A stretch of DNA of 7,587 nt from Bacteroidota bacterium. GTDB lineage: Bacteria > Bacteroidota > Bacteroidia > Bacteroidales > CAJPTX01. The notes beneath the pieces were generated by a model. That model searched no databases. It was not told the origin of the DNA and saw only the letters and a list, made by a program, of their open reading frames with translations. Location of the stretch: contig PDRH01000058.1 in NCBI GenBank assembly GCA_002748015.1, positions 1 to 7,587 of the forward strand. The letters run 5' to 3'. Shown one piece after another: positions 1 through 6,010 of this stretch; position 1 is the first letter of the stretch, and each line of letters starts with the position of its first letter. A program made the translations under genes and the position numbers.

Positions 1-36
1 CAGGACACGCTCCTACGGCTCGGATATGCATACTCC

Positions 37-810
37 CTACCACTCATATTTCAGCCATGGACTCCTCTTACTCCGCAGCAGCTCGTATACTATCGCCTTC
101 GTCCCCACGGACATGCTACCGGTAACGATGGCCTGACCGAGGAGGAAGCTCCTGCCGAAACCCTCCCAGGAGGTAAAGACTTTTCGCGCCATCCCATCTG
201 CCCGGGCGATGTAGCTCCAGGCATCCTCCTCGCTGATGTACCCGAGTTCGTAGCTGCAACGGGCGAACCAACAGGCCAGCGCAGCATCCCAGGCAACTAG
301 GCCGATACTCAGGATATCGGAGTCCTGCTCAATCACCCCAAGCTTACGCAGATTGCCGTGGGTCTTCACGAGGTTATCATGCATTCTCACCAGCTCCCTA
401 TAGTAGGCCTCGTCCCCACCAGTTACCCCTTCCAGGAACTCCCTATACTTTGGGGAGCTACGAAGGGTGAAGGCCTGGTAAATCTGTACGATATGGGAGG
501 ATTCGCGCGCTGAAAGGCGGTACTCTATGGTGCCCCTGGCCTTCTGCACATCCTCAATGCCGTAGTCCTCGAGGCGCTTCAGCTCCTGCCCTGTAACCAG
601 CGATTCGAAGTAGGCACTGGCTGCGCTAGCCAAGGGAGCGCTCAGGGCTAGCTGGCGCTTCTGACCATCAGTGTAGCTGCTCTTCGGTTCGTAGTGCAGC
701 CACGGGAATAGCGTAGATAGGTCCTTAAACCATTGGCGCACGGCGGGTTGCGTACGTACAAGCAGAAAGCCTAGGACAAAGATGGCGAGGAGTACGAGAA
801 CGACAACCAT
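37..810 (-). CDS. Membrane-anchored DUF1266 domain protein (paralogue 1)
   Basis: This 257-residue protein has an N-terminal hydrophobic segment (about residues 2-18) and then a soluble region. The C-terminal part carries the DUF1266 pattern: a Trp/Arg-rich helix (W174, W181, R184), G190-Y-I-S-E-E-D-A-W198, then T213-S-W215 and G225 in a 'SW..G.S.L.GQ' stretch. The end, S250-PWL with a final Trp, matches the other DUF1266 protein encoded at 2088-2894, so the two are paralogues. DUF1266 has no known biochemical activity (E. coli YbeR and YbeU belong to it). The ATG at 810 is chosen because it gives the membrane anchor and because a TAnnTTTG box lies about 50 bases upstream. No clear Shine-Dalgarno is seen, which is normal in Bacteroidota. 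The gene is divergent from the Rpn nuclease gene. The family call is fairly secure; the function is unknown. Confidence 0.82.
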   Translation of the reverse strand: MVVVLVLLAIFVLGFLLVRTQPAVRQWFKDLSTLFPWLHYEPKSSYTDGQKRQLALSAPLASAASAYFESLVTGQELKRLEDYGIEDVQKARGTIEYRLSARESSHIVQIYQAFTLRSSPKYREFLEGVTGGDEAYYRELVRMHDNLVKTHGNLRKLGVIEQDSDILSIGLVAWDAALACWFARCSYELGYISEEDAWSYIARADGMARKVFTSWEGFGRSFLLGQAIVTGSMSVGTKAIVYELLRSKRSPWLKYEW

Positions 811-859
811 GGGCTATACTTTTGGGCTACATTGCTTCCATTCGGTGAAGGACCTTTCG

Positions 860-867
860 CAAAGGTA
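860..867 (-). promoter_or_regulatory. -7 box for the leftward DUF1266 gene
   Basis: On the minus strand this reads TACCTTTG, a perfect match to the Bacteroidota -7 consensus TAnnTTTG. It lies about 50 bases upstream of the ATG at 810. No TTG is seen at the usual 19-21 base spacing, so only half of the promoter is supported. Confidence 0.55.
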
Positions 868-978
868 ACCCCTTTATCCACAATAAAAAAGAGAGTAGCC
901 CACGAGTAAGCTGAGGCGTGAATAGCCGCCCCCCTCTCCCACGTCACGGTCTCTCCCCCTAATCTCCCCGATTTTCCC

Positions 979-986
979 TACCTTTG
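979..986 (+). promoter_or_regulatory. -7 box for the Rpn nuclease gene
   Basis: TACCTTTG matches the Bacteroidota -7 consensus and sits 23 bases before the ATG at 1010, so the leader would be only about 15-20 bases. No -33 TTG is visible. The box and its next bases (TACCTTTGCAG, then AGATAAAA) closely resemble the ferredoxin promoter at 7068. Confidence 0.55.
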
Positions 987-1009
987 CAGACAGATAAAAA
1001 TCATGCGCC

Positions 1010-1897
1010 ATGTCTACCTACATCAACCCCTTCACAGACTTCGGTTTCAAGCGCCTCTTCGGCCAGGAGGAGAACAAGGACCTACTCATCAGCTTCCTCA
1101 ACGAGCTACTCCGGGGAGAGCAGGTCATCAGGGAGCTAACCTATCTCAAGACCGAGCACCTCGGCAGCACCCAGTTTGACCGCAGGGCCATCTTCGACCT
1201 ATACTGCGAGAACGAGCGCGGCGAGAAGTTCATCGTCGAGTTGCAACGTGCCAAGCAGAAGTTCTTCAAGGATAGAACCATCTTCTACTCGACCTTCCCC
1301 ATCCAGCAGGAGGCCAAGCCCAACGACTGGGACTTCCGACTCCGCCACGTCTACACTATCGCCATACTCGACTTCGTCTTCGACGACGACACGGGAGCTC
1401 CACAGAAGTACCGCTACGACGTCAAGCTCATGGAGACCGAGCTCAAGGAAGTATTCTACGACAAGCTCACCTTCATCTACCTCCTGATGCCCAAGTTCAA
1501 TAAGCCCCTCGAGGAGCTAAAAACAGGCTTCGAGAAGTGGCTCTACGCCATCAAGCACCTCTACCGCCTGGCCGACCGCCCGGACAACCTGAGCGAGGAG
1601 ATATTCGAGAAGTTCTTCCGCCAGGCCGAAATCGCCGAGTTCACCCAGAAGGAGCATACTGACTACCAGGACAGCCTGAAGGCCTACAACGACTGGAAGA
1701 ACACCCTCGAAACCGCCCACGAAGACGGCTTCGACGAGGGATTTGAAGAGGGGATGGAGAAGGGGATGGAGAAGGGGCGACAGGAGGGCATAGAGCAAAT
1801 GGCTCGCTCCATGCTCGCAAACGGTCTCAATGCCGGGGCAGTGTCCAAGATCACGGGGCTAAGCCCCCAGCAAATAGAGAAGCTGGAGGGGGAGTAA
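1010..1897 (+). CDS. Rpn family PD-(D/E)XK nuclease / putative transposase
   Basis: This 295-residue protein opens with the family signature 'NPFTDFGFKRLFG' (residues 6-18). The nuclease core follows, with D63 in 'IFDLYC' and E77-L-Q79 in 'FIVELQ', matching the D...ExQ active site of the PD-(D/E)XK Rpn/PDDEXK_2 group. Residues 240-263 form six consecutive four-residue repeats of the type G-x-x-E/K/Q. They are followed by a short helical, HTH-like tail (residues 264-292). Family members are DNA endonucleases first described as recombination-promoting and later shown in E. coli to be phage-defence toxins inhibited by their separately translated C-terminal part. Length is normal for the family and both catalytic residues are present, so the gene appears intact. 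It is the only plus-strand gene among the minus-strand ones and lies between two DUF1266 paralogues. I see no terminal inverted repeats or target duplication around it. Confidence 0.95.
   Translation: MSTYINPFTDFGFKRLFGQEENKDLLISFLNELLRGEQVIRELTYLKTEHLGSTQFDRRAIFDLYCENERGEKFIVELQRAKQKFFKDRTIFYSTFPIQQEAKPNDWDFRLRHVYTIAILDFVFDDDTGAPQKYRYDVKLMETELKEVFYDKLTFIYLLMPKFNKPLEELKTGFEKWLYAIKHLYRLADRPDNLSEEIFEKFFRQAEIAEFTQKEHTDYQDSLKAYNDWKNTLETAHEDGFDEGFEEGMEKGMEKGRQEGIEQMARSMLANGLNAGAVSKITGLSPQQIEKLEGE
1751..1774 (+). repeat. Two exact 12-bp tandem repeats inside the Rpn gene
   Basis: The 12-base unit gggatggagaag occurs twice in a row (1751-1762 and 1763-1774) and is in frame, encoding Gly-Met-Glu-Lys twice. 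It is the exact core of a longer degenerate series of six tetrapeptides (residues 240-263, bases 1727-1798). The unit is a multiple of three, so copy-number change would lengthen or shorten the helix without a frameshift. Confidence 0.9.
1766..1897 (+). other. Candidate internal reading frame for an Rpn small antitoxin (RpnS-like)
   Basis: In-frame ATG codons occur at residue 253 (1766) and residue 264 (1799). The first is preceded by GGAG at 1756-1759 with a 6-base gap, the second by AGGAGG at 1782-1787 with an 11-base gap. Either would give a separate C-terminal product of 43 or 32 residues carrying the HTH-like tail. In E. coli, Rpn genes encode such an intragenic C-terminal inhibitor, but the E. 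coli RpnS dimer interface includes the repeat helix, most of which these starts would leave out. Shine-Dalgarno matches are also weak evidence in Bacteroidota. This is a hypothesis, not a demonstrated gene. Confidence 0.35.
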
Positions 1898-2034
1898 ACA
1901 GTTCAGACGCCCACCAATACTGGAACCCCAGCAGATGCAGTACACCAACTAGAAACTCCACCTCCTACTACGGTAGTACTCCCCTAGCCCACCCACCGTA
2001 GCAATCCTTACTATACAAAGATAAAAGAAAGAAA

Positions 2035-2063
2035 GGGGGGAGCATCCCGTGGATGCTCCCCCC
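2035..2063 (-). terminator. Intrinsic terminator of the ywqK-lemA-DUF3137-DUF1266 operon
   Basis: A perfect 13-bp inverted repeat (GGGGGGAGCATCC at 2035-2047 and its complement at 2051-2063) encloses a 3-base loop. Read on the minus strand it is followed by a T-rich tract (tttctttctttta). It starts 24 bases after the DUF1266 stop codon. In the plus direction the following bases (ttcatgtgg) are not T-rich, so it is not a good terminator for the Rpn gene. Confidence 0.9.
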
Positions 2064-2087
2064 TTCATGTGGGGTCGCTAAGCCCGA

Positions 2088-2894
2088 CTACCAGCCAATA
2101 GAGAGCCAGGGGCTATTCTTGTCCTTGAGCATGCCGAAGACGATGGCCTCCATATCGTCCGTTCCACCCATCTGCGCTGAGCGACCAATAAGGTAGCTCA
2201 TGCCCAGGTCATTCCACGACTTGAGGGTCTTCTTGGCGAGCTGCTGCGCCTGCTCCAGGTATTGCCAAGCCTCCTCCTCAGTGATGTAGGACACATCGTA
2301 GGCCGCGCGCACCAGGATGCTAGCCTGACCTATCTCCCAACCGATGAAACCGTACTTCATGATTTCGGTCTCCTCAGATATGATGCTCTCCTTCTTCAGC
2401 ACAGGAAGGCTCTTGGACAGGTTGTCGACCCTATCCATCAGGAAGTTGTAGAGATCACGGTTGTCACCAGCCGCCTCATGCAGGAAGTCCTTACGCTTAT
2501 CGCCCTGGAGCTGAACAGCCCCGTAGATGATGGGGAGCAAAGAGCTAAACTGGCCGGAGAGGCGGTTCTCTATAGCCTCACGGGCGGTACGGGGCGTATC
2601 GACACCATAGCCATCCGAGAGGATACTCTGGGCGCGAGACTTAATCTCCTTACCGAGCGAGAGGGTATTGTGATAGGCCGACATCTGCTCAGCGCTGATG
2701 CCGCTGAGAGCCACGAGGCGTAGCTGCTCCGGGCTGAGGGTGCTATTCTTATCCATACGGTAGTTCGACAGGGCGAGCTTGACGTTCTTAGCACCGGGAA
2801 GCACCTTCGTAAAGAGGTAGTAGGCCCCGTAGGCCACTAGGACAGCCCCGATAAACCAAGGGCTTTTGATGATATTGACTAGGAAATCTGGCAT
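2088..2894 (-). CDS. Membrane-anchored DUF1266 domain protein (paralogue 2)
   Basis: This 268-residue protein has one N-terminal transmembrane segment (about residues 13-28, following S11-PW) and then a helical soluble region. The C-terminal third has the DUF1266 pattern: G185-W186, R196, the Y203-I-T-E-E-E-A-W210 block, S226-W227, then 'SYLIGR' (233-238) and the ending S261-PWL. The same landmarks recur in order in the protein encoded at 37-810. It is the last gene of a probable operon: 78 bases separate it from the DUF3137 gene, no TAnnTTTG box is visible in that gap, and a strong terminator follows. The ATG at 2894 is preceded by AAGAAG, a weak ribosome binding site. No activity is known for DUF1266; its place next to LemA and DUF3137 suggests a membrane-associated role, which is inference. 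Confidence 0.86.
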   Translation of the reverse strand: MPDFLVNIIKSPWFIGAVLVAYGAYYLFTKVLPGAKNVKLALSNYRMDKNSTLSPEQLRLVALSGISAEQMSAYHNTLSLGKEIKSRAQSILSDGYGVDTPRTAREAIENRLSGQFSSLLPIIYGAVQLQGDKRKDFLHEAAGDNRDLYNFLMDRVDNLSKSLPVLKKESIISEETEIMKYGFIGWEIGQASILVRAAYDVSYITEEEAWQYLEQAQQLAKKTLKSWNDLGMSYLIGRSAQMGGTDDMEAIVFGMLKDKNSPWLSIGW

Positions 2895-2972
2895 ACTTCT
2901 TACTGTGTTTTGTTATTCACTCGGTTTACAATTAAAGCCTATGTATATGGTTGGGCTACTCACCCCACCACG

Positions 2973-4007
2973 CTACTTCACCTTCAGGACGTCCACAAGG
3001 CCAAGGGCTGTCTGCACATCGCGATGTATGGCCCTTAGCTGGTCGGCGCTGCTCGCCCTCGACGGCCTAATGCTCAGGAAGCCCTCGGGCATGGGGGCCG
3101 CGTAGTAGAAGTCCCACCGCGTGAAGGAGAACATGATATCCCGCCCGAAGTCCTTGCGCAGCTGCGTCATGCGGCGCATCATGGCGGGGGTGAGGATACG
3201 CCGGGCAGCCACCTCGTCGTCAGCATAGACGGCGAAGTAGCGCTCAAAATCCGGGTCCTCCAGGCGGACGAGGCTCGCCCCATGCCGCTTGCGGAAGGAC
3301 TGGAGGATCTGCGCAAAGTAGCCGACTCTTCCCTCCAGATGATCGGGAAGTATGAGCAGCTGGGCGGCGTATTTCATCCTATCAATGTGGTAGCAACCGA
3401 ACATCCCCCGGAAGTCGAGCGAGCCTGCATCCCGACGTGCCGAAAAGATGGGGCGAATGGTCGCATTGTAAAGCAGCTTGGCGTACTGTAAGGCCGGGTT
3501 GTTGCGCCAGCCCTCCACCCGCGACGTACCGACGCCGACATCGTAGACCTGCAGCTCTACACCCTCACTCATACGCTCGAGCCGCCCGAATGTAGCGGCG
3601 TAGCTATCCTCCCCGAAGCTACGCCTACCAAACAGCTGGCTGTCGGACAGGTCCCGGTCAGACACCTCCCGCTCCGAGAAGAGCATATTGGGGAAGAGGC
3701 TACGGAATAGCTCCTCCCGCACGCTCTTCTCCATGCTCGCCAGCCTGGTCAAAGCTCGGGTAAAGGCAAAGGAGAGAAGCGCCACCGGCACGAGTATGAA
3801 GATGCCCATCGAGCCGTAGGATGCCTGCATCTCCGGAGAGAGGTGCGATATCCAAAGGGCGCTGGTGAGCGTTGCTATCAGCCAAATAAAAGTGAGGGCA
3901 TACATGATGGTCCCTACCACCGCAACAATCCTATGCAACCGCTGCAGACGCTCAAGGCGAGGACCATACTGCGCGGCGAGGCGTTCAAAATCAGGGCTTG
4001 TAGCCAT
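2973..4007 (-). CDS. DUF3137 family membrane protein
   Basis: This 344-residue protein has two predicted transmembrane helices near the N-terminus (about residues 27-52 and 66-85) and then a large soluble domain. Features typical of DUF3137 are 'DFRGMFG' (198-204), 'LVRLEDPDFERYFAVYADD' (246-264), 'RRILTPAMM' (269-277) and 'FTRWDFYYAAP' (295-305). DUF3137 proteins have no assigned function but are often encoded beside lemA, as here, where the gap to the lemA stop is 10 bases. The start at 4007 is the first ATG after that stop and gives a sensible N-terminus with no strong Shine-Dalgarno, consistent with translation coupled to lemA. It probably acts with LemA at the inner membrane; that is inferred from gene order. 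The family call rests on recognising the conserved blocks, not on a search. Confidence 0.85.
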   Translation of the reverse strand: MATSPDFERLAAQYGPRLERLQRLHRIVAVVGTIMYALTFIWLIATLTSALWISHLSPEMQASYGSMGIFILVPVALLSFAFTRALTRLASMEKSVREELFRSLFPNMLFSEREVSDRDLSDSQLFGRRSFGEDSYAATFGRLERMSEGVELQVYDVGVGTSRVEGWRNNPALQYAKLLYNATIRPIFSARRDAGSLDFRGMFGCYHIDRMKYAAQLLILPDHLEGRVGYFAQILQSFRKRHGASLVRLEDPDFERYFAVYADDEVAARRILTPAMMRRMTQLRKDFGRDIMFSFTRWDFYYAAPMPEGFLSIRPSRASSADQLRAIHRDVQTALGLVDVLKVK

Positions 4008-4017
4008 GGGCGAATCT

Positions 4018-4587
4018 CTAGTTTTGGGCGAAGAACTCGCCGGCGCTTACGTTCAACTTCTCTACATCCTCTATCTCCACGAGCGGTTCGGGCTCGCAGC
4101 CCATGGCGCCCGCCACCACGGAGGAGGGGAACATCTGTATGGCGTTGTTCATGCGGGTAGCCGCCGCATTGTAGGTGCGCCGCATGGCCTGCAGCTCGTT
4201 CTCCTGCTCCTCGAGGGCCTCCATCAGCCGGAGGAACTGCTCGTTGGCCTTCAGGTCGGGATAGGCCTCAGCTGTGGCACGTACGCTACCGATGATACCC
4301 GTGAAGTAGCTCGCATCCCGCATCTGCTGGCGCAGCTCGCCCGGTTCGTAGCGCCTGCCCCGCAGCTCGGCCATACGCTCCATCACCCCCTGCTCATAGT
4401 CCCGATACTGGCGCACGACGGCCACGAGGTTCGGAATGAGGTCGTGCCGCTGCTTAAGGGCCACCGATATCCCGCTCTCGCATTGCCGCACCCTATTGCG
4501 CTTGGCTATCAGGCTATTCCGGGTCAGGACAAACCAGAGCAACAGCAGCAGCACCCCCCCGCCGCCGAGCATTACATATAGCACCAT
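4018..4587 (-). CDS. lemA: LemA family protein
   Basis: This 189-residue protein matches LemA over its full length. An N-terminal hydrophobic anchor (about residues 4-21, Gly-rich then Leu-rich) is followed by the helical LemA domain. Hallmarks are 'RHDLIPNLV' (47-55), 'YPDLKAN' (109-115), 'RRTYN' (136-140) and 'FPSSVVAG' (153-160). LemA proteins are small membrane-anchored helical proteins; their molecular role is still unclear. The gene follows the large YwqK gene by 12 bases and precedes the DUF3137 gene by 10 bases, so it is almost certainly co-transcribed. A GAGG lies one base before the ATG, too close for a good ribosome binding site, again suggesting coupling. A G7 run near the start (plus-strand C7 at 4554-4560) is a possible slippage site. 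Confidence 0.95.
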   Translation of the reverse strand: MVLYVMLGGGGVLLLLLWFVLTRNSLIAKRNRVRQCESGISVALKQRHDLIPNLVAVVRQYRDYEQGVMERMAELRGRRYEPGELRQQMRDASYFTGIIGSVRATAEAYPDLKANEQFLRLMEALEEQENELQAMRRTYNAAATRMNNAIQMFPSSVVAGAMGCEPEPLVEIEDVEKLNVSAGEFFAQN

Positions 4588-4599
4588 ACCTCGACTTTA

Positions 4600-5793
4600 C
4601 TACTTATACTCCCTACGGCCCACCTCACGCCCCATGGCGTACTCTACCTCCTCCTTAAGCTTGCCCGCCAGGTCATAGCGCTTCCATAGGCCATTCTTCT
4701 CCCCATGCACGTACTCACCCTGCCTCTCCACCCGCTGGGCCGCATTGTAGAACTTCGCCTGGCCGTGGGGCTGACCGCCCTCGTAGGAAACTTCGCTCGC
4801 CAGGCGCTTCTCCTCCGGAACGTAGGTCTTCCACAGACCGCTCTTCGCCCCACCCTCATACACCCCCTCCGTCAGCAGCTCCCCCTTCTCATTCCACTCC
4901 TTGAACTCCCCATCCAGCTCAGCATGGCGATAGCTCTTTAAATACTGCTTCACACCACTCTCCCAGTAGAGCGTTTCGTGCTGCAGGGCATCGTCCTTGA
5001 ACACCCTGTCGGCCACCAGTACGCCCGCCTTGGTGTAAACCTTGAAGTGCCCCTCCAGCTTACCATCCTTGAGATGCTTCTCCAGCTCTAGCTTCCCGTT
5101 GGGGTAGTACTCCCTGGACGTATAGGTGCCATCATTCTCGTAGTCACGCTCCCAGCGCACCGGGCCATCCACCACCTTCTGCCACGAGCGACCGTGGTGC
5201 TCACCGCCCCTGTAGCTACTCACCTCCTCTACCTTCACCGTACCGCCAGAAGATTCCCTGTAGTCCGGATGCATGTCGAAGAAGAGCGCCCACCATCCGC
5301 CGGTGCCGCCACCCACCGTTACGGTCAGCAACCTCCACCACTCGCCGGTGGCCTTGCCCTCCTTGTAGTGCTCTACCGTTACCTTCTGGCCCTTGTCGTC
5401 GTAGTAGCGCCATTCGCCCTGCTGCTTCCCGGCCGCGTACTCCCCCTCCCGAGAGAGCTTACCGTTCTGGTGGTAGGAGCGGAAGGCCCCCTCCATCTTG
5501 CCGTCCCTATAGCTCGCCTCGGATAGCAACCTATCCTTGTAGTCGTAGCGCTTGCAAGCCCCATCCTTCACCCCATCGCTTAAGCCCACCTCCTGGTAGT
5601 TGCCACGCGAATCGGCAATCTTGTAGCGACCATTCAGCCGGGCATGCTCGCCACCCGCCATGACGTATAGGCTCTTGCTGCCGAAGCGGCGCACGTCCAC
5701 CTCGTTCTCCATCAAGAGCTTCTCCGCATGCAGCGGCAGGGAAAGTAGCAGAAATAGCGATGCCGAGAGCATCAGTTGTGGAATCCTCTTCAT
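4600..5793 (-). CDS. Secreted YwqK-like MORN_2 repeat protein, long form
   Basis: This 397-residue protein begins with a signal peptide (Lys2-Arg3, hydrophobic 8-21, likely cleavage after L21-H-A23). It then carries many repeats of about 20-24 residues of the type 'DGKxxGxWxxYxxxGxLxxExxY'. Clear units lie at about 72-95, 97-118, 120-142, 242-262, 290-311, 313-336, 338-360 and 362-384. This is the MORN_2 pattern annotated as 'YwqK family antitoxin', but a signal peptide argues for a periplasmic or surface location, not a cytoplasmic antitoxin. No toxin gene is adjacent. Residues 155-190 interrupt the repeats with a Gly/Trp-rich hydrophobic stretch. The N-terminal part aligns colinearly with the protein encoded at 6011-6721, so the two are paralogues. 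It is the first gene of the lemA operon, with a full promoter upstream. The start at 5793 is the only one giving a signal peptide. Confidence 0.87.
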   Translation of the reverse strand: MKRIPQLMLSASLFLLLSLPLHAEKLLMENEVDVRRFGSKSLYVMAGGEHARLNGRYKIADSRGNYQEVGLSDGVKDGACKRYDYKDRLLSEASYRDGKMEGAFRSYHQNGKLSREGEYAAGKQQGEWRYYDDKGQKVTVEHYKEGKATGEWWRLLTVTVGGGTGGWWALFFDMHPDYRESSGGTVKVEEVSSYRGGEHHGRSWQKVVDGPVRWERDYENDGTYTSREYYPNGKLELEKHLKDGKLEGHFKVYTKAGVLVADRVFKDDALQHETLYWESGVKQYLKSYRHAELDGEFKEWNEKGELLTEGVYEGGAKSGLWKTYVPEEKRLASEVSYEGGQPHGQAKFYNAAQRVERQGEYVHGEKNGLWKRYDLAGKLKEEVEYAMGREVGRREYK

Positions 5794-5843
5794 CTCCGAG
5801 TAGATTTAGGTTGATGGCGGCAGGAGCCATATCGTAAGCACCG

Positions 5844-5873
5844 CAAAGTTAAGTGCTTTCATCTATTAAACAA
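5844..5873 (-). promoter_or_regulatory. Promoter of the ywqK-lemA-DUF3137-DUF1266 operon
   Basis: Read on the minus strand, TTG (5871-5873) is followed after exactly 19 bases by TAACTTTG (5844-5851), a full match to the Bacteroidota -33/-7 arrangement. Transcription would start near 5837, leaving a leader of about 40-45 bases before the ATG at 5793. A C9 tract flanked by TGTTAAA repeats lies just upstream (5884-5909). Confidence 0.75.
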
Positions 5874-5883
5874 GGAGCAGAAG

Positions 5884-5909
5884 TGTTAAATCGCCCCCCC
5901 CCTGTTAAA
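5884..5909. repeat. TGTTAAA direct repeats around a C9 tract
   Basis: TGTTAAA occurs at 5884-5890 and again at 5903-5909, a 19-base period, with a run of nine C between them (5894-5902). The block lies 10 bases upstream of the -33 element of the lemA operon promoter. It could be an operator or a slippage-prone spacer; no function is shown. Confidence 0.6.
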
Positions 5910-5937
5910 AAGAACAAACACCCTGAAAAGCAGAAAA

Positions 5938-5974
5938 TTGCAGGGTTCGCCGCTGGAAAGGACGAGCCCTGCAA
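5938..5974 (-). terminator. Intrinsic terminator of the short YwqK gene
   Basis: TTGCAGGGTTCG (5938-5949) pairs with CGAGCCCTGCAA (5963-5974) over 12 positions with one G-T wobble and a 13-base loop. On the minus strand the stem is followed by ttttctgcttttc, a broken T tract. It begins 36 bases beyond the stop codon at 6011, so the short YwqK gene should form its own transcript, separate from the operon that starts at 5793. Confidence 0.78.
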
Positions 5975-6010
5975 CCACAGTATAGGACTGTTCGTATAGC
6001 TACTATACCG

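Noticed and set aside
1966..1978. Palindrome TACTAC-G-GTAGTA downstream of the Rpn gene as a terminator
   Set aside because: A one-base loop cannot form a stable hairpin and no T tract follows.
2016..2023. TATCTTTG on the minus strand, a possible promoter antisense to the Rpn gene
   Set aside because: No -33 element is present, it sits just past a strong terminator, and a few chance TAnnTTTG matches are expected in a window of this size.
811..2087. Rpn gene as a classical insertion sequence
   Set aside because: No terminal inverted repeats or flanking direct repeats were found in the 811-1009 and 1898-2087 flanks; Rpn proteins are transposase-like by annotation but are not proven to move themselves.
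2262..2723. Long plus-strand open frame opposite the DUF1266 gene
   Set aside because: It is antisense to a gene with clear family motifs and has no promoter or ribosome binding site; the same holds for the other long frames opposite the YwqK, LemA and DUF3137 genes.
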